The notes: generated from the sequence alone by a model not told the origin. DNA of 64,000 nt from Bacteroidetes bacterium 43-16 (GCA_001897525.1 MKTB01000004.1:1-64000), one strand, 5' to 3'. Counted from the first letter of the stretch, positions 1 through 9,135 are shown. Numbers and translations: made by a program.

Positions 1-133
1 TCCTACTGCTGTTCCTTATTTCAAATATCTTTCAGTAACACTCTCGTTACCCTTTGTTAGCATCCCGGAATCGAACCGGATATTTCCCCTTTTGCTATCT
101 CTTTGTTAACCACCCCCCTTTCGAAGTGGAGTG
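1..133 (-). other. Transcribed leader leaving the window, with a tRNA T-arm-like hairpin
   Basis: This stretch lies downstream of two leftward promoters and holds no convincing ORF. On the minus strand, near 62-78, it contains a T-arm-like hairpin: a 5-bp stem (TCCGG/CCGGG) around the consensus T-loop TTCGATT. Imperfect closing arms GTTAACA and TGCTAAC flank it, but only 23 bases separate the 5' arm from the T stem, too few for D and anticodon arms. It is followed by a small hairpin GTAAC/GTTAC. It could be the leader of an rRNA operon beginning left of the window, or a tRNA relic. No 16S sequence is visible. Confidence 0.35.
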
Positions 134-165
134 CAAAGGTAATCAACCTTTATTTCTTAACCAAA
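134..165 (-). promoter_or_regulatory. Bacteroidota promoter P2, reading left
   Basis: On the minus strand TTTG (162-165) is followed after 20 bases by TACCTTTG (134-141), a perfect match to the Bacteroidota consensus. The predicted transcript begins with a CACTCC sequence, as does that of the promoter behind it. Confidence 0.65.
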
Positions 166-276
166 TGTTTTTTCATTTTTATTCTAGAAAAATCATTTGG
201 CCAAATCCCCTCAAACTCAATACCACTCTGTCTTTCAGACAATCTTTTAAGAACTACCCGTCCCTCGAACGGAGTG

Positions 277-309
277 CAAAGATAAGCGCTTTAATCTCAC
301 CTTTCCAAA
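277..309 (-). promoter_or_regulatory. Bacteroidota promoter P1, reading left
   Basis: On the minus strand TTTG (306-309) is followed after 21 bases by TATCTTTG (277-284). Both tandem promoters are followed by a similar CACTCC...TTCGA sequence. Tandem strong promoters of this kind are common before stable-RNA operons. From 310 to 486 nothing else was recognised. Confidence 0.65.
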
Positions 310-486
310 TCTTTTTTAAACTCTAATCAATATATTTATAACTAATACCTCAAGAACCAATGATAGTAAGGTTTACAAGGAAAATGAGGCCGGAAAATAT
401 CATCTCCTGGCCTCATTCTAAATGCACAAAAAGTAAAAAAGGAATGCTGACCGGCTTTCTGTAGCCTGTCAATCTGATTAATCTGA

Positions 487-1863
487 TTACTGCTTGATTA
501 CTTTATGGGTATAAAGTATACCACCCTGTCCTGTCACCTGTAAATAGTAGGTACCATTTGTAAATTCCTGAAGTGGAATAAACATTTGTGGCCCGGAGCA
601 TTTGATTTTCTTCAACTGTTTGCCCATGCTATTATATATATAAATGGTCTCCTGGCTCTTTAAGCCGGTAATGGTTATATGCTCATATGCAGGATTAGGG
701 AAAAGGGTTATTTGCTCCCGGTTGTTAAGTTCTGTAACTGATGTGGCCTGCGCATTGTACACCACATCGTACAATGCTTCTACTACCCGTTGTGTGTAAT
801 CATTATCGAGGCTATCCTGGTTACTTAATACGGCAATATAGATGTCATTTAAAGTGTCACTCATATTAGAATTGATCTGACCAATCCAGGTGCCGCCATG
901 GCTAAATGTCCTGTTACCTCTATATTTTTCTATAAATATTCCCATGCCATAGTCTGAATTCTGATTACCAAAGCCGGAAGGCTGAAGCATAACCGTATTC
1001 AAAATTTGCCTGGAAATGATATTCCCTTCCAGCAATGCTCTCCAGAATAGCACTACATCTCCTGCTGTGGCTACTATAGCCCCGGCATCTCTGGCAATGG
1101 TATTGATATTGACGGGCAGTATTGAACCCGGATGGTTCCAGTTCATACCATTATCCAGTACATTATCTCCATTCAAATCTGTCCAGAAGGCGGCATAGGG
1201 ATCTGTTACGGGTTCAAATGGCGGAAAATAGCTGTGCAGCAGCCCTGCGGGAGCATAGATACTATCGCGCAGCAATTGGTTTATGGGCCTCCCGGTAACT
1301 TGTTCTGCAATATAACCGGCAAGCAGGTAATTAGTATTGCTATACTCTATACTTGCTCCCGGGCTAAAGTATGGCGCTGGTGTCAACTGCAGGAGTTCTG
1401 CTCTTTCCCAGAATTTACCCGGATGACTATTTAAAGAGTCCATGATGATTGGATTTTCAAGGTAATCGGCAATACCGCTGGTATGATTGAGTAATTGCTT
1501 AATGGTTACAGCTCCATTAATATGGGCATAGCCGGAAACCCATGTACCAATATTATCATTGAGATCAACCTGATGATGCTCGCTTAATTTCATCAGTAGT
1601 GTGCTGATAAATGTCTTGGTATTGCTCCCGATGCCAATAAGCTGATCGGGGCTTAAAGCGGTGTGTTCCTCTGATACTCCTGCTGCGGCTGTCCATACGC
1701 CAAAATCTTTATAGGAAACTGCAACGGATAGTCCTTTGAAATGATACTGGTTATACAGCACATTAAGTGTGTCCCGGAGCCTGCCCTGAAGGCTGGTGGG
1801 CAGTTGTGCATTTGAGATCGTATAAACACAGGCAGCAACAACAAGGAGTAAAATCTTTTTCAT
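487..1863 (-). CDS. Secreted class C beta-lactamase-like serine hydrolase with T9SS sorting domain
   Basis: Predicted serine hydrolase of the beta-lactamase/DD-peptidase (class C, Pfam Beta-lactamase) fold, 458 aa. Residues 1-19 form a signal peptide. The catalytic SxxK is S80-N-T-K83, followed by a YSN motif and an HGGT motif in place of KTG. The last 75 or so residues, starting at LFPNP, form a type IX secretion C-terminal sorting domain, so the enzyme is probably exported through the outer membrane and anchored or released. The substrate is unknown: members include esterases and D-amino-peptidases as well as beta-lactamases. A -7 box TACTTTTG lies at 1880-1887. Confidence 0.85.
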   Translation of the reverse strand: MKKILLLVVAACVYTISNAQLPTSLQGRLRDTLNVLYNQYHFKGLSVAVSYKDFGVWTAAAGVSEEHTALSPDQLIGIGSNTKTFISTLLMKLSEHHQVDLNDNIGTWVSGYAHINGAVTIKQLLNHTSGIADYLENPIIMDSLNSHPGKFWERAELLQLTPAPYFSPGASIEYSNTNYLLAGYIAEQVTGRPINQLLRDSIYAPAGLLHSYFPPFEPVTDPYAAFWTDLNGDNVLDNGMNWNHPGSILPVNINTIARDAGAIVATAGDVVLFWRALLEGNIISRQILNTVMLQPSGFGNQNSDYGMGIFIEKYRGNRTFSHGGTWIGQINSNMSDTLNDIYIAVLSNQDSLDNDYTQRVVEALYDVVYNAQATSVTELNNREQITLFPNPAYEHITITGLKSQETIYIYNSMGKQLKKIKCSGPQMFIPLQEFTNGTYYLQVTGQGGILYTHKVIKQ

Positions 1864-1879
1864 AAAAATTATATTTATT

Positions 1880-1887
1880 CAAAAGTA
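1880..1887 (-). promoter_or_regulatory. Putative -7 promoter box of the serine hydrolase
   Basis: TACTTTTG on the minus strand, 17 bases before the ATG. No well-spaced TTTG was found upstream. Confidence 0.4.
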
Positions 1888-2073
1888 TAAAAGGAGTGCA
1901 AGCTGGCATTCTAAGCCGGGACAAAAAGGTGTTTTTACAGGACACACAGTAGTAAATACAAGGTAAGAAGGGGGTGATCTAAGTAGCCATCATTTCCAGC
2001 GCTAATAATTATTGTATCTCTGTACTGTTTTAAGGAATTGCTCAAGGCATTAAATGCTAAGCGGATTAAAACA

Positions 2074-2108
2074 AAAAGCGTTGCATCCCCCGGGAATGCA
2101 ACGCTTTT
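2074..2108. terminator. Bidirectional hairpin terminator after xthA
   Basis: A 13-bp perfect stem (AAAAGCGTTGCAT at 2074-2086 with its complement at 2096-2108) ends in T or A runs on both sides. It lies just past the xthA stop. Confidence 0.8.
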
Positions 2109-2127
2109 ATGATCATTATCTTCTTAA

Positions 2128-2895
2128 TTACAACTTTACTTCTGCCATCACGGGACAATGATCGCTGTGTTTAGCATCCGGCAAAATAGCTGCTGCTGTA
2201 ACTTTATCTTTAAGGTCTGCGGTAACGCTTATATAGTCGATGCGCCAGCCTTTGTTATTGGCCCTTGCATTGGCACGGTAGCTCCACCAGCTATATTGAT
2301 CGGCGAGATCGGGATAGAACAGGCGGAAGGTATCTACCAGGTTGTTTTCAAACCATTTGTCCATCCAGGCCCTTTCTTCGGGCAGGAAGCCTGAGCTGTT
2401 TTTATTGCTCACGGGGTTATGGATATCGATAGGTTTATGGCAGATGTTATAGTCGCCGCAGATGATTATGGAACGACCGGCTGCTTTTAATTCGTTGATG
2501 TATTCAAAGAACTCGTCCAGCCATTGGTATTTATAGGTCTGGCGCTCATCGCCGCTTGTGCCACTGGGAAAGTAGGCGGAGATCAGGGTGGTATTCCCGA
2601 AATCTGCACTGAGTACGCGCCCTTCTAAATTGCTTTGCTCGTAGTTATTGCCAAAACGAACTTCGTCTGGCTTGATCCTGGTGAAAATAGCTACGCCACT
2701 GTATCCTTTTTTTTGTGCCGGGTACCAGAAGGTCTCGTAGCCCAGGTCCTCAAACTGTTTATAGTCTACGTTTTCTTTATGTGCTTTTATTTCCTGGAAG
2801 CAGATCACATCAGGGCTTTCTGTGCTTAACCATTCTACCAGGCCTTTAGTCATGGCGCTCCTCAGGCCATTCACATTGTAGGATATAATCTTCAT
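2128..2895 (-). CDS. xthA: Exodeoxyribonuclease III
   Basis: AP endonuclease/3'-5' exonuclease of the exonuclease III (EEP) family, 255 aa, close to the usual length. It acts in base-excision repair by nicking abasic sites in cytoplasmic DNA. Visible signatures are the N-terminal ISYNVNGLRSA, the metal-binding Glu in CFQEIKAHK, GDYNICHKPIDIHNP in the middle, and the C-terminal catalytic SDHCPV. It lies 26 bp downstream of comB on the same strand, so the two are probably co-transcribed, and it ends at a strong terminator. Confidence 0.95.
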   Translation of the reverse strand: MKIISYNVNGLRSAMTKGLVEWLSTESPDVICFQEIKAHKENVDYKQFEDLGYETFWYPAQKKGYSGVAIFTRIKPDEVRFGNNYEQSNLEGRVLSADFGNTTLISAYFPSGTSGDERQTYKYQWLDEFFEYINELKAAGRSIIICGDYNICHKPIDIHNPVSNKNSSGFLPEERAWMDKWFENNLVDTFRLFYPDLADQYSWWSYRANARANNKGWRIDYISVTADLKDKVTAAAILPDAKHSDHCPVMAEVKL

Positions 2896-2921
2896 TGCTC
2901 TTGCGTTGATTTAAAAACTTC

Positions 2922-3650
2922 TTATTTATTATTGGTCAATGCACCATCTTTAAGCACGGGCACAACGGGATGCAGATCTACGGTGGTGCAGTATTCCAGG
3001 TCTTTGATCAATCCATAGCCTGCCAGCCTGTGGTAATGGGAACCTACTTTCAGGTATTCCAATAAACTCTCTTTGGTCAATGCGTTTTCGTACATGGAAA
3101 GGGCGATGTGGGCACTGTCGCAACTGATCTCAAAATGGTCTTTTACTTTGCTGACCACTGCTCCGGCAAACAGGTTATCTTCCATATTGGGCCTGTCTTT
3201 CCAGGAGGCGCAGCCCAGCAGCACGTCTTTGCCCTGCGCTACCAGGTAGCTGCATACTGCACTGAGGTTGAGGAAGGAGCCTATAATGATCTTATCGGCA
3301 TCTTTGACCATGTGCAGCAAGCGGGTGCCGTTGGTGGTGGTGAGGTTGAGGGTTTTACCTTTTATAAAGTCTATGGGATATTCCAGGGGGGAGTTTCCAT
3401 ATTGCAGGCCCGGGGCTACCCGGCCATTGCGTTCCCCGGCGGTGATACTGCCTGTATACTGCTTTCCCAGTGCGATACACTCTTCTACAGAGGCCACAGG
3501 AATCACTTTTTCCGCACCGTTAGCTAAGGCGGCTGTGATGGTTGAGGTTGCTCTGAAAATATCAATAATTACGACTACTTTATCTTTTGTATCGTATAGG
3601 TGCAACAAAGAGGGCGAGAAGCACACCTCAAGATTTCTTTTTTCTGCCAT
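2922..3650 (-). CDS. comB: 2-phosphosulfolactate phosphatase (ComB family)
   Basis: ComB-family protein, 242 aa. The N-terminal VVIIDIFRATSTI stretch and the later LTTTNGTRLL motif are hallmarks of the family. The founding member dephosphorylates 2-phosphosulfolactate in coenzyme M synthesis. In bacteria that lack coenzyme M, as expected here, the physiological substrate is uncertain. It starts 24 bp after the upstream secreted esterase gene and runs into xthA, suggesting a three-gene transcript without an obvious shared pathway. Confidence 0.85.
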   Translation of the reverse strand: MAEKRNLEVCFSPSLLHLYDTKDKVVVIIDIFRATSTITAALANGAEKVIPVASVEECIALGKQYTGSITAGERNGRVAPGLQYGNSPLEYPIDFIKGKTLNLTTTNGTRLLHMVKDADKIIIGSFLNLSAVCSYLVAQGKDVLLGCASWKDRPNMEDNLFAGAVVSKVKDHFEISCDSAHIALSMYENALTKESLLEYLKVGSHYHRLAGYGLIKDLEYCTTVDLHPVVPVLKDGALTNNK

Positions 3651-3674
3651 TCAATTCTCTAAAAATAATGGAAA

Positions 3675-4838
3675 CTAATTTTTCGCAAACTTAACAACTC
3701 TTTGTTTACCTACAGCATCTTGTACCTGTAAAATATACATTCCTTCTGAAAGGGAGGAGATATCTACGGTGGAGGTGTATTTCATGGTCAATACTGTCCT
3801 GCCGGAAAGGTCGATAACAGAAAGTTTTGTAAAGGGTATTTTCTCCTGGTTATTTATATATAGGAGGTGGTTTGCAGGATTAGGGTAAACGGTTACTGCT
3901 TCTTTTTTTGCCGTATTTACCAGGCTTAGGCCTTTGGGCTCTGAGCGCAGGAAGAATTGCCAGGTCTCTACGGCCAGGTCAAACTCGTTTTGCGTGGTAC
4001 CGAAGTTGTACCAGGTATGCATCCCGTTTTCAATTTTAAAGTACTCTACTCTTTTATCCCCGGTAAAGGTATAATGGGTGATATAGTTGGCAGCGCTTTG
4101 GTTACCTATAATGGCTGTAGCGCCTACATTACCGGCATTGTTCTGCATACGCCAGTAGCTCACCAGGCTGTCTACAGAAAGTCCTACGGGAGCGCTCAGG
4201 CCCATCATGTAGAAGTTACCGTTTATATCTACCACGTTATCGGTGGTGCCGTGAAAATGGGCCACGGGAACTTTAATATTGGAGCATTGGGTTAAGGTAA
4301 GTGCTTTGGTACCGGAATGGGAAGCGGCTGCGCGGAACAGGCCCGGCTGCTCGCAGAGCATTCTCTGGGTCATAAAGCCGCCGTTGGAGAAGCCGCATAT
4401 AAATATACGTGCTTCGTCTACATTATAATTGGCTTTAATGGTATCTACGAGTGCTTTAAGGAAGCCTACGTCATCAACTCCGGGATTTAATTCTATATCG
4501 CCAAGGGGTGTACCGGTGACTTTGATGCCTGAATTCCAGGCCGGTCCCATGGCCCCGATTACGGGGTGGGTAAATGCTAAAGCCTCTGGTGATACAAGCA
4601 GTAGCTCTGTGGTATCTGCTATTGCCTTGAAGCTGGTCATATCTACATCGTTCATAGAGCCTCCGAGGCCATGCAGCATGATAACGACTGCCATATCCTG
4701 CTGGGCAGAGGCGGCATGATAGGTTTTATACTCGCGATTGGCTCCCCCGAACTGGAAGGCTCCCTGTTGCCAGTTTTGTGCCTGCAGGCTGGAAAAGGAG
4801 GCCAGGGCAAGGGATAGACAAAGGATAAATTGACGCAT
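3675..4838 (-). CDS. Secreted alpha/beta-hydrolase esterase (PHB depolymerase/feruloyl esterase-like) with T9SS sorting domain
   Basis: 387 aa. The signal peptide ends near Q21. The alpha/beta-hydrolase core has an oxyanion MLHGLGGS, nucleophile CGFSNGG (S151), and a late GMHTWYNF histidine. This pattern resembles the LpqC/PHB-depolymerase/feruloyl-esterase group. From about residue 312 (VYPNPANH) a type IX sorting domain follows, ending RVVKFAKN. The enzyme is therefore probably surface or extracellular and may remove acyl groups from polysaccharides or hydrolyse polyesters; the substrate cannot be told from sequence. A near-consensus -7 box (TATCTTTA) lies 21 bases upstream. Confidence 0.8.
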   Translation of the reverse strand: MRQFILCLSLALASFSSLQAQNWQQGAFQFGGANREYKTYHAASAQQDMAVVIMLHGLGGSMNDVDMTSFKAIADTTELLLVSPEALAFTHPVIGAMGPAWNSGIKVTGTPLGDIELNPGVDDVGFLKALVDTIKANYNVDEARIFICGFSNGGFMTQRMLCEQPGLFRAAASHSGTKALTLTQCSNIKVPVAHFHGTTDNVVDINGNFYMMGLSAPVGLSVDSLVSYWRMQNNAGNVGATAIIGNQSAANYITHYTFTGDKRVEYFKIENGMHTWYNFGTTQNEFDLAVETWQFFLRSEPKGLSLVNTAKKEAVTVYPNPANHLLYINNQEKIPFTKLSVIDLSGRTVLTMKYTSTVDISSLSEGMYILQVQDAVGKQRVVKFAKN

Positions 4839-4961
4839 GGTAATTATTTGAACGCTAAAGATACAATTATATAAGTGCCTGTTTAATATTGAGGCATATT
4901 TTTCAGATGGCTTTTTTTTATATTCCTCAGAAGGGCTTGTGTATGCTAGCAGGAGTAATGC

Positions 4962-4996
4962 AAAACCTATAAGGTTTTTGAAACCTTATAGGTTTT
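4962..4996. repeat. 35-bp palindromic repeat, copy 1
   Basis: Perfect 16-bp inverted repeat (AAAACCTATAAGGTTT and its complement) around TTG. The same element recurs at 5059, 5227 and 50662. Such CCTATAAGGTTT palindromes are common dispersed repeats in Bacteroidota intergenic regions. Confidence 0.85.
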
Positions 4997-5058
4997 ACCG
5001 TTCAGATGGCTTTGTCTCCTTTTTTTCAGAAGGGCTTGTGTGCTAGCAGGAGTAACAC

Positions 5059-5092
5059 AAAACCTATAAGGTTTTTGAAATCTTATAGGTTT
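5059..5092. repeat. Palindromic repeat, copy 2 (one mismatch)
   Basis: Same element as at 4962, with AAATCTTATAGG in the right arm where copy 1 has AAACCTTATAGG. Confidence 0.8.
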
Positions 5093-5226
5093 AACCGTTC
5101 AGATCCCTTTGTCTCCTTTTTTTCAGAAGCAGGTGCTAGCAGGAGTATTGCATGGAAAGGCAGGGAATATACCACGTAGTGCATGGAAAACATGGGTTAA
5201 GGCTGGGCTAAGCAGCAGGGTAACAC

Positions 5227-5261
5227 AAAACCTATAAGGTTTTTGAAACCTTATAGGTTTT
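5227..5261. repeat. 35-bp palindromic repeat, copy 3
   Basis: Perfect copy of the 16-bp-arm element, placed just beyond the htpG terminator. Confidence 0.85.
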
Positions 5262-5275
5262 GAATTCTTAGACAA

Positions 5276-5315
5276 AAAAGCATCCCTTTAAACTCTTGTT
5301 CAAAGGGATGCTTTT
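5276..5315. terminator. htpG terminator hairpin
   Basis: A 14-bp stem (AAAAGCATCCCTTT and its complement) with an 11-to-12-base loop and A/T runs on both sides, 26 bp past the htpG stop. Confidence 0.8.
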
Positions 5316-5341
5316 CTTAACTATTATCTTTTCAGTATTAC

Positions 5342-7231
5342 TTACATCATACCTACACTTCTTTGCACAAAAGCGGTAAGGGCTTCTCCTTTCAACATTC
5401 CTTGTGATAAAAGGGCCAGGTCAAAGGCCTGGCGGCTCAGTTGCTCTTTCTCTTGCTCATCTTCTGTAGCGGCAATCTTCTGGATCAATTTATTATTACT
5501 GTTTACAGATACTTTATAGTTATCCGGCAGGCTGCCATAAAAATTCATCATACCGCCACCCATCTTCGACATATCTTTCATCCGGCGCATAAATTCATCC
5601 ATCGTTATGGTCACCGGCATTTCTTCGGGGTTCATAGCCGTCACTTCCACATTCATGGTGCTGTTATTGATCGTTTTCTCAAACAGGGCTTTTACCAGGT
5701 TTTGCTGATCCTCAGACAGCACACTTTCATACTCGTGGTCTTTCTCGATGAGCTTGTTCATCACATCGGCATCTACACGCTTCAGCTTGGTTTTTTCCAG
5801 CTTATTTTCCAGCAGGGAGATGAAGTGGGTGTCTAAAGGCCCGTCCAGTTGCAATACGTCATAGTCCTGCTTGGCAGCGTTTTGGATATAGCTGTTCTGG
5901 ATGGCAGGATTATCGCTGTATAGGTAAACGACATCGCTGCTTTTATCGGTCTGCAAAGGGCTTACTTTGGCCGCATACTCGGGTAATGTGAAGTATTGCT
6001 TCGCTACGTTTTCAAGCAGGGCAAAGTCTTTGGCTTTATCGTAAAACTTATCTTCTGAGATCATCCCGTACTTCACAAAGAGGCCGATGTCTTTCCATTT
6101 TTCTTCGTAGGACTTGCGGTCTGTCTTGAACATCTCGCCCAACTTCTCTGCTACTTTCTTGGTGATATAGCTGTTGATCTTTTTCACATTACCATCTGCC
6201 TGCAGGAAGCTGCGGGAAACGTTCAGCGGAATGTCGGGGCTGTCGATCACGCCATGGAGCAGCATGAGGAACTCGGGAACGATGTCTTTCACCTCATCGG
6301 TAATAAATACCTGGCGGCTGAACAGTTTGATCTTGTTGCGCTGCAGTTCCAGTTCATTTTTCACCTTAGGGAAATACAATACACCGGTAAGGTTAAAGGG
6401 ATAATCTACATTGAGGTGGATCCAGAATAAAGGATCTTCTGAGAAGGGGTACAGTTCTTTATAGAAGTCCAGGTAGTCCTGGTCTTTTAACTCAGAGGGG
6501 GCCTTGGTCCAGATCGGTCTTGTATTGTTGATCTTATTGGGCACCTCCACTTCTTTATATTTAGGGTTGCCTTCCTCGTCCAGGCCATCTTCAACATGCT
6601 CTGTCTTCATCCCAAACTGGATGGGTACCGGCAGGAACTGGCAATATTTTTTCAGGATGGTTTCTATACGGGCTTCTTCCAGGAATTCTGCAGATTCTTC
6701 ATTCACATACAGGGTGATGGTAGTGCCTCTTTCTGTACGGGTACCTTCGGAGATCTCGAAGCTGGTGCTGCCATCGCACTCCCAGCGGGCAGGGCTAGCG
6801 CCCTCCTGGTAAGACAGGGTATCAATCACTACTTTATCTGCCACCATAAAGGCGGAGTAGAAGCCCAGGCCGAACTTACCAATGATCTCATTGGCATCTT
6901 TGGCATCTTTGAACTTTTCCACGAACTCTGTGGCCCCGGAAAAGGCTACCTGGTTGATGTATTTTTTGATCTCTTCGGCGGTCATACCGATACCGGAGTC
7001 GGAAATGGTAATGGTTTTCGCTTCTTTATCTACGCTCACCTGCACATCAGGTGTACCGATCTCTCCTTTTACTTCGCCCAGAGAAGATAAGCGCTTTAAT
7101 TTCTGAACCGCATCTACGGCATTGGAAACCAGCTCGCGTAAAAAAATCTCGTTGTCTGAATATAAAAACTTCTTAATAATCGGGAAAATATTCTCCGTAT
7201 GAATTGAAATGGTACCTTTTTCCTGTATCAT
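5342..7231 (-). CDS. htpG: Molecular chaperone HtpG (Hsp90)
   Basis: Cytoplasmic Hsp90 ATPase chaperone, 629 aa, about the usual bacterial length. The N-terminal GHKL ATPase domain shows LRELVSNAVDA, DSGIGMT and GKFGLGFYSAFMVAD. The middle domain has RNKIKLFSRQVFITD and LNVSRSFLQ, and the C-terminal dimerisation domain is complete. It assists folding and remodelling of client proteins under stress. It is monocistronic, with its own terminator, and lies divergent to the C45 hydrolase. Confidence 0.97.
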   Translation of the reverse strand: MIQEKGTISIHTENIFPIIKKFLYSDNEIFLRELVSNAVDAVQKLKRLSSLGEVKGEIGTPDVQVSVDKEAKTITISDSGIGMTAEEIKKYINQVAFSGATEFVEKFKDAKDANEIIGKFGLGFYSAFMVADKVVIDTLSYQEGASPARWECDGSTSFEISEGTRTERGTTITLYVNEESAEFLEEARIETILKKYCQFLPVPIQFGMKTEHVEDGLDEEGNPKYKEVEVPNKINNTRPIWTKAPSELKDQDYLDFYKELYPFSEDPLFWIHLNVDYPFNLTGVLYFPKVKNELELQRNKIKLFSRQVFITDEVKDIVPEFLMLLHGVIDSPDIPLNVSRSFLQADGNVKKINSYITKKVAEKLGEMFKTDRKSYEEKWKDIGLFVKYGMISEDKFYDKAKDFALLENVAKQYFTLPEYAAKVSPLQTDKSSDVVYLYSDNPAIQNSYIQNAAKQDYDVLQLDGPLDTHFISLLENKLEKTKLKRVDADVMNKLIEKDHEYESVLSEDQQNLVKALFEKTINNSTMNVEVTAMNPEEMPVTITMDEFMRRMKDMSKMGGGMMNFYGSLPDNYKVSVNSNNKLIQKIAATEDEQEKEQLSRQAFDLALLSQGMLKGEALTAFVQRSVGMM

Positions 7232-7420
7232 AAATAGTATTTGTTTTGTCCTTAAATCTTATCAAAAAATATTCCTAACTGTTTTTTTTGAATGAATGAC
7301 AGGCCGGAGGCTTAAAACTGTCAGCCTGTCAAGCGGTGCCATACTTATTGTCAGCCGACAAGGCAAAAGGCTGCGGGAGGTATTCACTTTTGGTTACCAT
7401 CATATTTAGCCTGTTTAACG

Positions 7421-7428
7421 TATCTTTG
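7421..7428 (+). promoter_or_regulatory. Putative -7 box of the C45 hydrolase gene
   Basis: TATCTTTG, 33 bases before the ATG at 7462. The nearest TTTTGG is 28 bases upstream, longer than usual. Confidence 0.4.
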
Positions 7429-7461
7429 AGCCTCCGCTGAAAAAGCTCATTGTAACAAAGA

Positions 7462-9135
7462 ATGACTTTATTAAAGAAAATACTTAAATGGTTTTTAATT
7501 GTAGCTGCTGCTCTGACTATTTTACTCGCAGTATCAGTACTCTACATCTATAATATTTCTGATGCTCAACCCCCTCAGATAGCCCGTGAAGCAGAGCGCG
7601 AACCTGCTGAGGTAGCGGTGACAGATACGCTGCATACGCTGGGCGACAACTGGATCTCTAAGAATGAATATGGATTGTATGAAATGTACATCAGTGGTGC
7701 TCCTTATGAGCGCGGACGCAAAGCGGGCAAATTGAGCCAATCGCTGATCCAATCCCAGGAAATCGCTTTTACCGACCAGATCAGGACCATGATCCCCTCT
7801 TCCAAATACCTGAAATTCCTGAAATATGTGATCGGTTTTGTGAACCGTGACCTCTCAGATCATGTGACGGAGGAGTATAAGGAAGAGATATACGGGATCT
7901 CCAAATCGGCATCGGCAGATAGCTTTCAATGGGTAGGCACCAATTACTCACGTATGCTCAACTACCATGCCGCGCATGATGTAGGCCATGCGCTGCAGAA
8001 TATGATGCTGGTGGGCTGTACTTCATTCGGTGCCTGGGGCGATCAGACGGCAGATGGCAGCCTGATCCTTGGCCGTAACTTTGACTTCTGGGTAGGTGAT
8101 GGCTTTGCGGCCAATAAAATAGTAGAATTTGTAGCGCCTACCACGGGCCATAATTTTGCCTACATCACCTGGGGCGGCTTCACGGGTGTGGTATCGGGCA
8201 TGAATGACAAGGGCCTCACGGTCACCATCAATGCCGCTCCTTCTGAAATACCCTGGGGCGCTGCCACCCCGGTATCGCTGGTAGCGAGAGAGATCCTTCA
8301 ATATGCACAAAACATACAGGAGGCTATAAAAATTGCGGAATCCCGTGAAATGTTTGTCAGTGAAAGCTTCCTGGTAGGCTCGGCACAGGACAAAAAAGCC
8401 ATTCTGATTGAAAAGACACCTAATAAAATGGATATCGTTTATCCATCCGGCAATGTGATCACCAGTACCAATCACTTCCAGGGTATAGAGCTGGGCGCGC
8501 TCTCCCGGAACATGGAAGCAAAAGAGAAAAGCGCCTCTGTTTACCGGCAAAAACGCCTGGAGCAACTCATGCAGGAGTATACGCCTTTAGACCCGGTACG
8601 GGTAGCTACGGTCTTAAGGGACCAGCATGGCCTTAACTATACAGACATAGGCCTGGGGAATGAAAAAGCGGTCAACCAGTTGATTGCACATCATTCCATC
8701 ATCATGCAGCCGGACAGTCTCCGGTTCTGGGTGAGCAGTAATCCCTGGCAGCTGGGGGCTTATGTATGCTACGACCTTAAAAAAGTATTTACAGATCATG
8801 CGCTACCTTCCAAAGGCAGTATTGCTCACAATGACCTGAACATTCCTGCCGATACCTTCCTGAACAGTACTGCCTATGCCGGGTTTCAATATTTCAGGTA
8901 TGTAAAGAACCACTTTATGTATGATTATAACCATACATTCACCTTCAATACAGACAGTTTTATGTTTTCTAATCCTGTTTACTATGATACCTACAGGATA
9001 CTGGGCGACTACTACAGCCACCAAAACAATAAGATAAAAGCGGAAGAAATGTACCAGCTGGCATTGAAAAAAGAGATTGCTACGGAGCATGAGCGGGAGT
9101 CCATCATCAAAAAGCTGAAGAAAATCAAACCCTGA
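7462..9135 (+). CDS. C45-family autoproteolytic acyltransferase/hydrolase (Ntn fold), membrane-anchored
   Basis: 557 aa. One hydrophobic segment (about residues 10-30) anchors or exports the protein. The catalytic core resembles the acyl-CoA:6-aminopenicillanate acyltransferase/peptidase C45 family: LVGCTSFGAW supplies the predicted nucleophile Cys186, which becomes the new N-terminus after self-cleavage, followed by GRNFDFW and later ITSTNHF. Family members cleave or transfer amide-linked acyl groups. The C-terminal 50 residues look TPR-like. The natural substrate is unknown. It precedes the flippase by 64 bp. Confidence 0.8.
   Translation: MTLLKKILKWFLIVAAALTILLAVSVLYIYNISDAQPPQIAREAEREPAEVAVTDTLHTLGDNWISKNEYGLYEMYISGAPYERGRKAGKLSQSLIQSQEIAFTDQIRTMIPSSKYLKFLKYVIGFVNRDLSDHVTEEYKEEIYGISKSASADSFQWVGTNYSRMLNYHAAHDVGHALQNMMLVGCTSFGAWGDQTADGSLILGRNFDFWVGDGFAANKIVEFVAPTTGHNFAYITWGGFTGVVSGMNDKGLTVTINAAPSEIPWGAATPVSLVAREILQYAQNIQEAIKIAESREMFVSESFLVGSAQDKKAILIEKTPNKMDIVYPSGNVITSTNHFQGIELGALSRNMEAKEKSASVYRQKRLEQLMQEYTPLDPVRVATVLRDQHGLNYTDIGLGNEKAVNQLIAHHSIIMQPDSLRFWVSSNPWQLGAYVCYDLKKVFTDHALPSKGSIAHNDLNIPADTFLNSTAYAGFQYFRYVKNHFMYDYNHTFTFNTDSFMFSNPVYYDTYRILGDYYSHQNNKIKAEEMYQLALKKEIATEHERESIIKKLKKIKP

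Larger units (their letters stand above)
4904..5139. repeat. Three near-tandem copies of a 95-bp intergenic unit
   Basis: Copies begin at about 4904, 5002 and 5100 with CAGATGGCTTTGTCTCC or a variant, continue with TTTTTTTCAGAAGGGCTTG and GCTAGCAGGAGTAA, and the first two carry the long palindrome described separately. The third copy loses the palindrome after TGCTAGCAGGAGT. The whole 503-bp gap between the esterase and htpG contains no plausible gene. Confidence 0.8.

Noticed and set aside
1-330. Start of a 16S rRNA gene within the window.
   Set aside because: The expected 16S 5' sequence was not found. Only the promoter pair suggests one further left.
4839-5341. An insertion sequence with terminal repeats in the esterase-htpG gap.
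   Set aside because: There is no transposase ORF and no target-site duplication; the repeats are small palindromic elements.
8023-8565. A 180-residue antisense ORF inside the C45 hydrolase gene.
   Set aside because: It is a shadow of the C45 coding frame; its translation has no recognisable motif and no promoter or domain evidence.
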